Shown in pieces: positions 16,836-24,033 of a DNA stretch of 50,130 nt. Below the pieces are notes generated by a model. That model worked only from the letters and a program-made list of their open reading frames with translations, was not told the origin of the DNA and searched no databases. Position numbers and translations under genes: made by a program. Numbering within the stretch: position 1 is the first letter of the stretch; each line of letters opens with the position of its first letter. The stretch comes from a virus: IMG/VR virus record IMGVR_UViG_3300045789_000719, positions 1 to 50,130 of that record; one strand, 5' to 3'.

Positions 16836-17096
16836 ATGCTTTCACAAGATATTAAAAATCTATCCAATTACATGCAAACTTTACGTTTGCTCGCTGCTGA
16901 AAAAGAAGTTTCAGTGACTTTCAGTGATCAAGCACTCGAGCAATTCAATTTGACCTTGGAAAAATTCGCAGATGATGCAGCCGCGATGGAAAAAACAATT
17001 GTTCCTGGTCACCAACGCAATCCTGAATTTACAGGCAACGTGGTTCGGCTCACTCCCACTCGTACAAAGGAGAGTGACCATGATCTGGTTAGCTAA
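16836..17096 (+). CDS. Small early protein, unknown function
   Basis: An 86-residue acidic, helical protein. I chose ATG at 16836 because GGAGG lies 9 bases upstream; a longer frame from 16752 overlaps the previous gene and has no such site. No motif or family is recognised. Its end overlaps the next small gene by 17 bases. Confidence 0.6.
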   Translation: MLSQDIKNLSNYMQTLRLLAAEKEVSVTFSDQALEQFNLTLEKFADDAAAMEKTIVPGHQRNPEFTGNVVRLTPTRTKESDHDLVS

Positions 17097-17232
17097 CCAC
17101 CCCATAGCATTCGCCACCCTTTGTTTTTCAACCGGAGCCTTTGGTCGTGAAATACTGGCAATCTTTTTCGAGATATTGAACGGCTTGTTTTTTAGCCTGG
17201 CCGTTTTCTCCGAGATCATGAGGGGTTTCTGA
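17080..17232 (+). CDS. Small membrane protein, unknown function
   Basis: A 50-residue product with a good ribosome site (AAAGGAG 7 bases before ATG 17080). Two hydrophobic stretches (I-A-F-A-T-L-C-F and L-A-I-F-F-E-I-L-N-G-L-F-F-S-L-A-V-F) suggest membrane insertion. It starts inside the previous gene and ends one base before the next start region, so it is tightly packed in the operon. Confidence 0.5.
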   Translation: MIWLANHPIAFATLCFSTGAFGREILAIFFEILNGLFFSLAVFSEIMRGF

Positions 17233-17233
17233 A

Positions 17234-17572
17234 ATGCCACATCTCAAATTCGAAGAAAAAGCCAAGGTTCAGGTGATGAAAATGATTGTCTCATGCGAAT
17301 TCAAACTTGGAGTTCATGAACTGGAAGGGCCGGAACGGTCACGGCGTGTCTCTTGGCCTCGGGCTGTTGCCATGCAGATCCTCTACAAAGATGGTGATAT
17401 CTCACTAGAAAAAATCGGTCACGCATTTGGAGGCCGTGATCATTCAACTGTGGCCAATGCTGTAACTCGCGCAGACGACTATTGCGCTGATGATCTAGAA
17501 ATGTTCCTCCGACGCAGAACTATTCGAGACCGGTTCAAACACATTACAGAAAACAGAAAGGAAGTTGCATGA
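17234..17572 (+). CDS. Stand-alone DnaA domain IV-like DNA-binding protein
   Basis: A 112-residue protein that matches only the C-terminal DNA-binding domain of the replication initiator DnaA: R-R-V-S-W-P-R-A-V-A-M-Q-I-L-Y, then I-S-L-E-K-I-G-H-A-F-G-G-R-D-H-S-T-V-A-N-A near residues 55-75. The G-G-R-D-H-S-T-V segment is the DnaA-box recognition signature. There is no ATPase domain, so it cannot act as an initiator alone. It might bind host DnaA boxes during phage replication or regulate phage genes. It overlaps DUF3164 by 4 bases. Confidence 0.85.
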   Translation: MPHLKFEEKAKVQVMKMIVSCEFKLGVHELEGPERSRRVSWPRAVAMQILYKDGDISLEKIGHAFGGRDHSTVANAVTRADDYCADDLEMFLRRRTIRDRFKHITENRKEVA

Positions 17573-18216
17573 TAAAAAATAATATAGTCGTTGCTGAACT
17601 TGTAGAACATGAGATCCCTACTGGGTATATGAGAGATGGCCAAGGCCGCCTCTGGCCCGAAGATCGGGTGAAGGAGTCTGACAAATTAGTGGATCAGACT
17701 GTCTCCAAGATCATCGACTACGCAGAAGGGTTATCTGCCCAAATCGGCCGGTTTAAGGCGCATACTTTTGACGACATCAACACAACTCAGGATCTCCTAC
17801 GGGAATCTTACGGCGTCAAAAAAGGCGGTAAAAAAGGCAACCTCACATACACGTCTTTTGATGGGCTGAAACAGGTCCGCATCCAGAACCAGGATCACAT
17901 GGAGTTTGGTCCTGAATTGCAAATTGCAAAAGAGCTGATCGACGAATGTATCACAGACTGGGCGGACGGTGCAAAATCTGAGATCCGCGCTCTGGTAAAT
18001 CACGCCTTCAATGTGGAGAAGCCGGGTAAAGTGAACCGCGAAGCGCTGTTTTCCCTCCGCCGAATCCAGATCGAGGATGCCCGCTGGAAACGCGCAGTCC
18101 AGGCTATCAATGACAGCATTCAGATTACCGGCAGTGCAACCTATGTCCGCATCTACACACGTCAGACAACAGAAGACAAGTGGCAGCCAATCACCATTGA
18201 TCTGGCGGCGGCTTAA
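17569..18216 (+). CDS. DUF3164 family phage protein
   Basis: A 215-residue cytoplasmic protein of the DUF3164 family, widespread in the early regions of Mu-like phages. The family look is seen in Y-M-R-D-G-Q-G-R-L-W-P near the start, D-L-L-R-E-S-Y-G-V-K-K-G-G-K-K-G-N in the middle, and Y-V-R-I-Y-T-R at the end. No biochemical function is established to my knowledge. ATGA overlap with the previous gene. Confidence 0.85.
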   Translation: MIKNNIVVAELVEHEIPTGYMRDGQGRLWPEDRVKESDKLVDQTVSKIIDYAEGLSAQIGRFKAHTFDDINTTQDLLRESYGVKKGGKKGNLTYTSFDGLKQVRIQNQDHMEFGPELQIAKELIDECITDWADGAKSEIRALVNHAFNVEKPGKVNREALFSLRRIQIEDARWKRAVQAINDSIQITGSATYVRIYTRQTTEDKWQPITIDLAAA

Positions 18217-18231
18217 AAATAGGAGACACAC

Positions 18232-18768
18232 ATGAAAACGGTATCCGCACAATTCAGAGAGATGCAGCAAGTAATGAGTAACACGAAAGCTTGGGAGCAT
18301 TACAAAACTGACCAAGAAATGTTTGGTGTGTCTGATCGTTGGCGGATACCGACGATTGATGATCAGTATGAGAACGGTGATTGTGAAGATTTCTCTATGT
18401 TATTTGCCTACCAATTGATAAGCAAAAACTCGTGGAGCAACAAGAAAGTTCTACTTGCACTTTGCCAGTTGAAAAACGGACAGGACCACATGGTCGCTCT
18501 TGCCTCCACGCCTAATGGTCATTTTGTTCTGGATTGCCGGATGCGTTTCCCGCTCCCGCCACGTAGTCACAAACTGAGAATAAAGCGGTGGTATGCTGCA
18601 TCACCACTTTTCTTGATCGACTGGCGTGTACTCATTGTTCCAGGCGGACCTCTACCAACAGTCACAAAAAATGGCCACCCTAATAGTGAATTTTTAATTT
18701 CTGGTCGCCCACTCCGCGCGCACACAAAGCACGTTGCATGGCTCACTGAATACCTGGAAAAGAAATGA
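18232..18768 (+). CDS. Transglutaminase-like cysteine peptidase (BTLCP type)
   Basis: A 178-residue protein with the bacterial transglutaminase-like cysteine proteinase pattern: W-R-I-P-T-I-D near residue 37, catalytic cysteine in N-G-D-C-E-D-F-S near residue 50, histidine in D-H-M-V-A-L-A near residue 87, and aspartate in F-V-L-D-C-R near residue 101. The triad order and spacing agree with the family. No signal peptide is seen, so it would act inside the host cell. Chromosomal members are usually linked to type I secretion/LapG-like functions; an early-operon phage copy is unusual. It overlaps GemA by 4 bases. Confidence 0.75.
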   Translation: MKTVSAQFREMQQVMSNTKAWEHYKTDQEMFGVSDRWRIPTIDDQYENGDCEDFSMLFAYQLISKNSWSNKKVLLALCQLKNGQDHMVALASTPNGHFVLDCRMRFPLPPRSHKLRIKRWYAASPLFLIDWRVLIVPGGPLPTVTKNGHPNSEFLISGRPLRAHTKHVAWLTEYLEKK

Positions 18769-19235
18769 CTGTAGAGCCTTCCGTTCAAAGATCTACAGTA
18801 CAACACGAAAGTGCATATACAATGAGCAGAAAATCACTTTTAGCCAAAATCCATATCGCTAAAAAAGAACTTGGCCTAGATGATGAAACCTACAGGGATA
18901 CCTTGGAAGGGATCACGGGCAAGCGGAGTGCATCGAAGCTTTCAGACAAGCAATTGGCTACCGTTCTAGATGTATTCAAAAAGCATGGTTTTAAGCCTAA
19001 GAAGATTGACCGTTTTCAGAGCATTGATGATCCGCAGGCGCGTAAAGCCATTGCCCTTTGGAAAAATCTTTACAGGGAAGGACCGGTCAATGATGGATCC
19101 CCGGAGGCGTTGTATAAATTTGCACAGCGTTTGACCTGTGTAGATCGCGTTGAATGGATGATGCCCGGCGACTGGTCCACAGTGATCGAAGCTCTAAAAG
19201 ATTGGTGTCTCCGAGAAGGAATTGATTTCGCATGA
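18765..19235 (+). CDS. gemA: GemA / Mu gp16-like regulatory protein
   Basis: A 156-residue protein of the GemA (DUF1018) family: K-I-H-I-A-K-K-E-L-G-L-D-D-E-T-Y-R-D-T-L followed by G-K-R-S-A-S-K-L-S-D-K-Q-L, the typical N-terminal signature. In Mu, GemA alters host gene expression and DNA topology. The start at 18765 is in the usual ATGA overlap; a later ATG at 18822 would remove a non-conserved 19-residue leader and is an alternative. Confidence 0.88.
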   Translation: MTVEPSVQRSTVQHESAYTMSRKSLLAKIHIAKKELGLDDETYRDTLEGITGKRSASKLSDKQLATVLDVFKKHGFKPKKIDRFQSIDDPQARKAIALWKNLYREGPVNDGSPEALYKFAQRLTCVDRVEWMMPGDWSTVIEALKDWCLREGIDFA

Positions 19236-19450
19236 GCAAATTAAATTCAATTGATGCATTGGCCCTGGTCAGATCATCCCCGGCTTTAAGCTTGTTCCAT
19301 TTCTTTTGGGAAGGCCAGGGCTTCAAACTGAAAAGTCCCGTAACGCCAAAAATCAACTGTCACGGCGATACAAGCGTGCGTCTGGTTTGGCGCAACCGAA
19401 AAGCAGATGCGTCTACCACAATCATTCAATCCGTGAAATTTAAGGATTAG
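19232..19450 (+). CDS. Small early protein, unknown function
   Basis: A 72-residue basic protein with ATGA overlap to gemA and 3 bases before the Mor-like gene. No motif is recognised. Position and overlap support it being translated. Confidence 0.55.
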   Translation: MSKLNSIDALALVRSSPALSLFHFFWEGQGFKLKSPVTPKINCHGDTSVRLVWRNRKADASTTIIQSVKFKD

Positions 19451-19453
19451 GCC

Positions 19454-19822
19454 ATGATACCAGAAAGCCTTCAGGAAATTGCAGACATCGTTGGATCCGC
19501 AAACGCCATCAAACTCTCTAGGGATTTTGGTGGAACAGAGGAATATATCCCTAAGGATCCAAAACCGGATCATCCGATATCAAAATGTATTGGGCTAGAT
19601 GCAGCTACCAATCTGGCTAAATGGGCGGGTGGTTCACGCCTGGAGATACCGCGCGCCGTTGGCTATCAGAGAGGCAAGCTCTACACTGAAATCAAAGAGG
19701 CTGTCGGCGGTGGTCTTTCGAAAAAAAAAGCCGCAAGAAGATTTGAATTTACCACTCGGTGGGTCCGTAAGATTTGTAATCAGAAGAACAATGAAGATCC
19801 CAATCAAGGAAATTTATTCTAG
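19454..19822 (+). CDS. mor: Mor-type middle/late transcription activator
   Basis: A 122-residue protein of the Mor/C family. It shows the N-terminal dimerisation part (I-A-D-I-V-G-S-A-N-A-I-K-L-S-R-D-F-G-G-T-E-E-Y-I-P-K), the middle G-G-S-R-L-E-I-P, and a C-terminal helix-turn-helix (G-L-S-K-K-K-A-A-R-R-F-E-F-T-T-R-W-V-R-K-I). In Mu, Mor switches on the middle promoter by contacting RNA polymerase. Here only one such gene is present, so it probably activates lysis and structural transcription directly. A terminator and a promoter-like region follow. Confidence 0.9.
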   Translation: MIPESLQEIADIVGSANAIKLSRDFGGTEEYIPKDPKPDHPISKCIGLDAATNLAKWAGGSRLEIPRAVGYQRGKLYTEIKEAVGGGLSKKKAARRFEFTTRWVRKICNQKNNEDPNQGNLF

Positions 19823-19890
19823 CCACGGCAATGGTTTTTAAGCCTTCTAAACAATAATACCGCTTGATAAATTCCAAAAAAGCTATATGT

Positions 19891-19911
19891 AACTCCTGCA
19901 ATTGGAGTTTT
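19891..19911 (+). terminator. Terminator-like hairpin after the early operon
   Basis: AACTCC/GGAGTT with a 7-base loop followed by a short TTT. Modest strength, but it stands 68 bases after the Mor stop, where early transcription should end. Confidence 0.5.
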
Positions 19912-20008
19912 CCACTCTAAGTACTCGCTGTCACACTACGGTCGTTTAGGTCGTCTATTATGTGAAAAACTATATATATTTTTTTAATAGATTATAAATC
20001 TCATTGAG

Positions 20009-20044
20009 CGAAAATTGACTTTGTCAGAGATTTTCGTTTATCTT
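20009..20044 (+). promoter_or_regulatory. Candidate promoter for the block after Mor
   Basis: TTGACT (20015-20020) and TATCTT (20039-20044) give an 18-base spacing, and a 7-bp inverted repeat CGAAAAT/ATTTTCG (20009-20015, 20030-20036) frames the spacer. The 244-base gap 19823-20066 is AT-rich and otherwise empty. A Mor-binding site here is likely but not identified. Confidence 0.45.
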
Positions 20045-20066
20045 CCTGTTTGCGGGGTGTTAAATC

Positions 20067-20333
20067 ATGTCAAGAATTAACAAATCTAAAAACTATTCTT
20101 TAGTGAAAAAAACAAAAGGCAAAAGCCAAGCGTTTATTTCAGGCTTTCTAATGGGAGTTGGCGCTTTTGGAATGCTTTCAGGTAGTCAAGCCGTTGAGAT
20201 CCGTCGAACTGCAGTCGGTGACCTAAGAAGCGACATGCGCGCGATCGGATCAGACATGCGTAAAGGGGTACGTAAAGTTGAAGAAGGAAACGGACGGGCG
20301 ATCTTTAGAGGGAAGCGAGAAAAACTCGCTTGA
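20067..20333 (+). CDS. Small membrane-associated protein, unknown function
   Basis: An 88-residue protein with a basic N-terminus (K-K-T-K-G-K), one hydrophobic helix (F-I-S-G-F-L-M-G-V-G-A-F-G-M-L) and a repeat-like charged tail (D-L-R-S-D-M-R-A-I-G-S-D-M-R-K-G). It is the first gene after the Mor-like activator, where holins often sit, but a single helix and charged tail do not prove that. GCGGGG upstream of ATG 20067 is a usable ribosome site. Confidence 0.5.
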   Translation: MSRINKSKNYSLVKKTKGKSQAFISGFLMGVGAFGMLSGSQAVEIRRTAVGDLRSDMRAIGSDMRKGVRKVEEGNGRAIFRGKREKLA

Positions 20334-20832
20334 AAATGATGCAATGACCGAAAGCATCCCCGATGAAAAGCTAAAAGAACTCGTAGCAGAATCAGTCAAG
20401 CAAGCTGGACTTAATAAAAAACTAAATAGAGAAGATATCCAGCGATTAGCCACGAAAACCCGTCAACAAATCGTATCAATTGAGTTGTCTCAAACTACAA
20501 TTAGTAGCCGCAGTGGCCCGCTACCTTCACCAGAAGAGTTTGAGGGATATGAATTAGTTCAACCTGGTGCAGCAGATCGCATTATTCAACTGACTGAAAA
20601 AGAACAATCTCATAGACATGGGATTGAAGAAAAACAACAATCTCAAGACTTCACATTCTCTATGTTAGGTTTGGTTTTTGGGTGGCTATCGTTCATCGCT
20701 CTAGTTGGTGGGGCAATGTATGGTGGCTACATCGGCAGTAAATGGCTAACTATAAGCTGCCTATCCCTTGCTGCATTTGGAGCGATAAGCCAATTCGTTA
20801 GAGCAGCCATCAAAAAAAAGGAAGCAAGTTAA
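20278..20832 (+). CDS. DUF2335 family membrane protein
   Basis: A protein of up to 184 residues with the DUF2335 signature P-S-P-E-E-F-E-G-Y-E-L-V-Q-P-G-A-A-D-R-I followed by E-K-E-Q-S-H-R-H, and two C-terminal membrane helices (about 133-175). The start is uncertain: TTG 20278 has AAAGGGG upstream and overlaps the preceding gene, whereas ATG 20344 avoids the overlap but lacks a clear ribosome site. Function unknown; a holin-like role next to the endolysin gene is possible. Confidence 0.75.
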   Translation: MKKETDGRSLEGSEKNSLENDAMTESIPDEKLKELVAESVKQAGLNKKLNREDIQRLATKTRQQIVSIELSQTTISSRSGPLPSPEEFEGYELVQPGAADRIIQLTEKEQSHRHGIEEKQQSQDFTFSMLGLVFGWLSFIALVGGAMYGGYIGSKWLTISCLSLAAFGAISQFVRAAIKKKEAS

Positions 20833-20840
20833 AGGACTAA

Positions 20841-20863
20841 CCGGAACTAATTCCGGGCATTTT
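20841..20863 (+). terminator. Repeated phage terminator, copy 1
   Basis: CCGGAA-ctaa-TTCCGG followed by GCATTTT. The same hairpin with the same tail recurs at 28112-28135, after the Mu F-like gene. Confidence 0.65.
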
Positions 20864-20872
20864 CCCCCATAG

Positions 20873-20922
20873 AAAGCCCCTACTTTATAGGCCTATTTAA
20901 CGGCCTGTAAAAGGGGCTTTTT
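20873..20922 (+). terminator. Long terminator hairpin before the endolysin gene
   Basis: AAAGCCCCT (20873-20881) pairs with AGGGGCTTT (20912-20920), with an inner AGGCC/GGCCT stem, and ends in TTTTT. The endolysin start codon lies 3 bases downstream, so the hairpin may also limit or time lysis gene translation. Confidence 0.75.
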
Positions 20923-20924
20923 CT

Positions 20925-21509
20925 ATGAGATCCATAGAGGGCGATTTTGCCCATACAATTGACCGCGCTGTTTTGTATGTGATGCAAAACGAAGGTGGCT
21001 TTTCTGACCACTCTGCCGATCCCGGCGGGGCTACAAATTTTGGCATCTCCATTCGTTACGCAAAAACTGTTGGCGACATCGATGGCGACGGCTTTGATGA
21101 ATTTGATTTTGATCTAGACGGTAAAGTCACCGCAGATGACATCAAAGAAATGCCGCGAGACGAAGCGGAAAATCATTATGGCTACCTATTCCACAAATGG
21201 CGGATTGACGATATCAACGAACCGGCTGTGGCCATTAAGATTTATGACCTTCATTTTCCGATGGGGCCCGCCGGGGCTGGCAAGGTCGTTCAACGGGCGT
21301 TGCGCGCTTGCGGTCACCAGGTCGTTGAAGACGGCGTCATCGGCTCCAAAACAATCAAGGCCGTCAATTCCGTTCCTTCCCAATACATGCTGATCGCTTT
21401 GATGAGTGAAGCTGCTGGTTACTTCAGATCCTTGCATTCAAAAGAATTTGAAGCCGGGTGGCTCAATCGCGCCTATCAACTTCCACATATGGAGATCCAA
21501 AGTGCTTAA
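20925..21509 (+). CDS. GH108 endolysin with EF-hand-like insert
   Basis: A 194-residue glycoside hydrolase family 108 (zliS-type) muramidase. The catalytic glutamate is E23 in Q-N-E-G-G-F-S-D-H, followed by D-P-G-G-A-T-N-F-G-I-S. A C-terminal peptidoglycan-binding-like segment (about 120-190) is usual. Between them, residues about 49-72 hold two adjacent Ca-loop-like sequences (D-I-D-G-D-G-F-D-E-F-D-F and D-L-D-G-K-V-T-A-D-D-I), as in EF-hands or dockerins. There is no signal peptide, so release needs a holin. It starts the lysis block. Confidence 0.92.
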   Translation: MRSIEGDFAHTIDRAVLYVMQNEGGFSDHSADPGGATNFGISIRYAKTVGDIDGDGFDEFDFDLDGKVTADDIKEMPRDEAENHYGYLFHKWRIDDINEPAVAIKIYDLHFPMGPAGAGKVVQRALRACGHQVVEDGVIGSKTIKAVNSVPSQYMLIALMSEAAGYFRSLHSKEFEAGWLNRAYQLPHMEIQSA

Positions 21510-21876
21510 AAAATTCCTCACATTGTGCTTAATCCTTCCTCTACTTGCCGCCTGTGCAGGTGCCATCCCCGGCAATCAGCAGGGATATGCCGGCATCAAC
21601 CGGGCCGAGATCGAATTTGATGAGGCGGGAAAACCCGAGTACGCGCTGATTGTTGGCGGCAAGGAAAATGACAGCGTTTCTCTCAACGTAAAAACGCCCG
21701 ACGGGCTTGAGGTTCAATACACCGCGAGCGGATCCAAAGCCTTTGATGGTCAAGCCGTGAGGGGCGCTGTTGAACAGGCCATCTCCGGCGATGTGAGAGA
21801 CGCTGCGCCTGGCATTATTGAAAACGTGATGGACGCCCTTAAAGGCGTATGGGGGCCGCTGAATGTCGCTCCCTAG
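21502..21876 (+). CDS. Small phage lipoprotein (possible spanin-type)
   Basis: A 124-residue lipoprotein starting at GTG 21502 (GGAGATCCAAA just before), overlapping the endolysin gene by 8 bases. The signal peptide L-K-K-F-L-T-L-C-L-I-L-P-L-L-A-A-C ends in a lipobox with the lipidated cysteine at residue 17. The mature part is beta-rich and soluble. Its place directly after the endolysin suggests a job in outer-membrane disruption, but it does not look like a typical o-spanin (no proline-rich stretch). Confidence 0.8.
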   Translation: MLKKFLTLCLILPLLAACAGAIPGNQQGYAGINRAEIEFDEAGKPEYALIVGGKENDSVSLNVKTPDGLEVQYTASGSKAFDGQAVRGAVEQAISGDVRDAAPGIIENVMDALKGVWGPLNVAP

Positions 21877-22675
21877 CGCCTTGGAAAATGGGAGCATTGA
21901 GCTGGATATATCTGCCGCGCGATTTCTAGCTCAAGCTTCCCAATTCTCTTACAAACCGCCTCACATAGCGCAGCAACTGTATTTTATACTCGGCGCAAAA
22001 CGTGTGTGCTCAATTGAGCGCCTCAACCATTTTGCATACGCGGTGTGTTTTCCAAAGTTTATAGTCATCGCCTTCCGCGGTACAGAAAAGGATTATGAAG
22101 ATATCCTCACTGATCTGGATTTCGAGCTTGTTCGATATCTGGATCAAAAAGACAGCTATGTGCATAAAGGCTTTTACAAAGCGGCAAAGCTGTTAAATGC
22201 CGAGATCGGAAACTTGGTCAAACAGGAAGATTGGTGCAATCGCCCCATCTATTTTACCGGTCATTCCCTCGGCGGTGCTCTCGCTCAATTATGCGCACTT
22301 AAATCAGAGGATTACTATTATCAGATCCCGGCTGTCTACTCCTACGGAGCGCCACGGATTGGCAACCAGAACATGGCTGACTTAATCAGCTATCAAATAA
22401 TCCACTTCCGATTTGTGAACGGTGCCGACATCGTGCCGGCCTTGCCGCTTTACAGTATGGGCTACCAGCATGCTCAAACGCATGAAGTCTATTTCTCCCG
22501 ACATGGTGAGTTATGGAAGGATCCAAACTGGTTTAAGCGCTCCTATGACCAACTTATGGACAGCGCCCGTGGCTTTGTGTTGGACGGCTTCAAAATCAAA
22601 TTGCCCGTTAGACGTTTCACGCGTCATCGAATTTCTGAATATCGCGATCGCATAAAGGCTGCATTAAATGGCTGA
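21863..22675 (+). CDS. Class 3 lipase in the lysis block
   Basis: A 270-residue alpha/beta hydrolase of the Lipase_3 family: oxyanion motif A-F-R-G-T near residue 75, nucleophile S135 in T-G-H-S-L-G-G-A-L-A, Y-G-A-P-R-I-G-N near 160, catalytic aspartate in N-G-A-D-I-V-P near 193 and a candidate histidine in R-H-R-I-S-E-Y-R near the C-terminus. No signal peptide is visible. It overlaps the lipoprotein gene by 14 bases and the zinc-finger gene by 8, so it belongs to the lysis transcript. It may attack membrane lipids during lysis. Confidence 0.9.
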   Translation: MSLPSALENGSIELDISAARFLAQASQFSYKPPHIAQQLYFILGAKRVCSIERLNHFAYAVCFPKFIVIAFRGTEKDYEDILTDLDFELVRYLDQKDSYVHKGFYKAAKLLNAEIGNLVKQEDWCNRPIYFTGHSLGGALAQLCALKSEDYYYQIPAVYSYGAPRIGNQNMADLISYQIIHFRFVNGADIVPALPLYSMGYQHAQTHEVYFSRHGELWKDPNWFKRSYDQLMDSARGFVLDGFKIKLPVRRFTRHRISEYRDRIKAALNG

Positions 22676-22865
22676 TCAAGTAGATATCGCCTCGGAAGTA
22701 GAAGAGCTTGAGCGCAGCCTTCGAATAGCCGCGGCTACTCATAAATCCGCCGAACCAAGCCCTGAGTTCTGCGAATGCGGAAGAGCAATTCCTCTCGCCC
22801 GCCGTGAACTCCTTCCAGGCGTTCAAAACTGTGTCATTTGTCAGGAAGAGTTGGAAAGACGTTAG
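22668..22865 (+). CDS. TraR/DksA-type zinc-finger protein
   Basis: A 65-residue protein with the TraR/DksA C4 pattern: F-C-E-C-G-R-A-I-P-L-A-R-R then N-C-V-I-C-Q. The first cysteine pair is C-x-C rather than C-x-x-C, a small departure. The family binds the secondary channel of RNA polymerase and mimics DksA/ppGpp effects; many Mu-like phages have one at this place. Overlaps the lipase gene by 8 bases. Confidence 0.88.
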   Translation: MADQVDIASEVEELERSLRIAAATHKSAEPSPEFCECGRAIPLARRELLPGVQNCVICQEELERR

Positions 22866-22867
22866 CG

Positions 22868-23215
22868 ATGGAAGTGAATTGGCAGATGCTTGCAGTGTTA
22901 TCGATGCTGTTTCTGGCATGGAACGGTTTTCTTGTATGGATCATCAAGTACCTGGTTGATCGCGCTGTAAAGGGCGGTGACCGGCGCATGGGATCACTAG
23001 AAAACTCAGTGGATAGTTTGTCGGGCGACCTAGAGCGCGAAGCAGACAAGCGACGCGAGCTTGAAAAAGAATATCGGAAACACATTGCAGATCTTCCGCT
23101 TCTATACGTCCAGCGTGAGGACTGGATCCGTTTAGGGAGCATAATTGAAGGCAAGATGGACACGCTTAACAATAAATTTGACGCTCTGAAGGACTACATC
23201 AATGCACGAAATTGA
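22868..23215 (+). CDS. DUF2730-like membrane coiled-coil protein
   Basis: A 115-residue protein with one N-terminal membrane helix (M-L-A-V-L-S-M-L-F-L-A-W-N-G-F-L-V-W-I-I) and a charged coiled coil (about 40-110). This is the Mu gp25/DUF2730 layout at its usual position. Role unknown; possibly an i-spanin-like or holin-associated protein. ATG 22868 is preferred to 22838 because the upstream residues are not membrane-like. Confidence 0.75.
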   Translation: MEVNWQMLAVLSMLFLAWNGFLVWIIKYLVDRAVKGGDRRMGSLENSVDSLSGDLEREADKRRELEKEYRKHIADLPLLYVQREDWIRLGSIIEGKMDTLNNKFDALKDYINARN

Positions 23216-23513
23216 TCTGGATAAATCACACCGCGAGGAAATTCGTTGGAGGATAATGAGAACTCTAGATGCCGGGCGTCCTGTACCCGTTTCTGAAACG
23301 GTTATCTTCCGCGTTTTATCGGACAGTTCACTTCCCGTTACAGCACAAGGTTTGAGGCGGGAACTTGATTACCTTGAGGAAAAAGCTTTGGTTAAGCTCA
23401 CGCAGCGCACCACGCCAACATGGGCCGCTGAGTTGTCCGGGCACGGCATTGATGTCGTCGAATATGCTACAGAAGCACCTACTGGCATCAATCGCCCAAA
23501 CAAGTGGTGGTGA
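23202..23513 (+). CDS. Mu gp26-like winged-helix protein
   Basis: A 103-residue protein with the pattern of Mu gp26 relatives: P-V-S-E-T-V-I-F-R-V-L, L-R-R-E-L-D-Y-L-E-E-K-A-L-V, W-A-A-E-L-S-G-H-G-I-D-V-V-E-Y and a G-I-N-R-P end. It is probably a winged helix. It overlaps the previous gene by 14 bases. Confidence 0.85.
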   Translation: MHEIDLDKSHREEIRWRIMRTLDAGRPVPVSETVIFRVLSDSSLPVTAQGLRRELDYLEEKALVKLTQRTTPTWAAELSGHGIDVVEYATEAPTGINRPNKWW

Positions 23514-23514
23514 T

Positions 23515-24033
23515 ATGGCCCCTCGTTCTTCAATCTATGACATAAAACCCGATGACAAAGAGGAACTGGACCGCCGCCTGGTAAAAGGAGGCTTCAGCGG
23601 TTACTCCGAGCTTGCCGAATGGTTGCAGGCGCTTGGCTATGACATTTCCAAATCTTCGGTCCACCGGTACGGGAAAAACTTTGAAGAGCGAGTTGGCGCT
23701 CTCAAAATGGTGACAGAACAGTGTAAGGCAATCGTAGAAGAAAGCCCGGATGATCAAGGTCTTGTCAACGAGGCTCTAATCCGTCTCACGCAAGAGCGAG
23801 TTTTCAACTTGATGCTGGAGCTGGAAGTTGCTTTCACCGCTAAAGACCTCGCATCGATCACCAGGGCCGTGGCCAACCTCTCACGGGCAAGCGTTTCTCA
23901 GAAACGTCTTATGTCAGAATACAGATCGAAGGTCGCAGATAAAGCCTCAGAGGCGGCGCTACAACGCGGCCTATCCAAAGACGATGCGAACTTCCTGCGA
24001 GCGGAAATCTTGGGGGTTAAAGTTGAAGACTAA
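23515..24033 (+). CDS. DUF3486 protein, small terminase candidate
   Basis: A 172-residue DUF3486 (Mu gp27-like) protein beginning at ATG 23515, directly after the previous stop. The N-terminal part has a helix-turn-helix (G-Y-S-E-L-A-E-W-L-Q-A-L-G-Y-D-I-S-K-S-S-V-H-R-Y as split motifs) and the rest is helical. Position just before the large terminase supports a role as the small, DNA-recognising terminase subunit; direct proof for the family is not known to me. Confidence 0.85.
   Translation: MAPRSSIYDIKPDDKEELDRRLVKGGFSGYSELAEWLQALGYDISKSSVHRYGKNFEERVGALKMVTEQCKAIVEESPDDQGLVNEALIRLTQERVFNLMLELEVAFTAKDLASITRAVANLSRASVSQKRLMSEYRSKVADKASEAALQRGLSKDDANFLRAEILGVKVED

Noticed and set aside
17797-18315. 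172-codon minus-strand frame opposite DUF3164
   Set aside because: Cysteine-rich, unlikely composition and antisense to a conserved Mu-like gene; a shadow.
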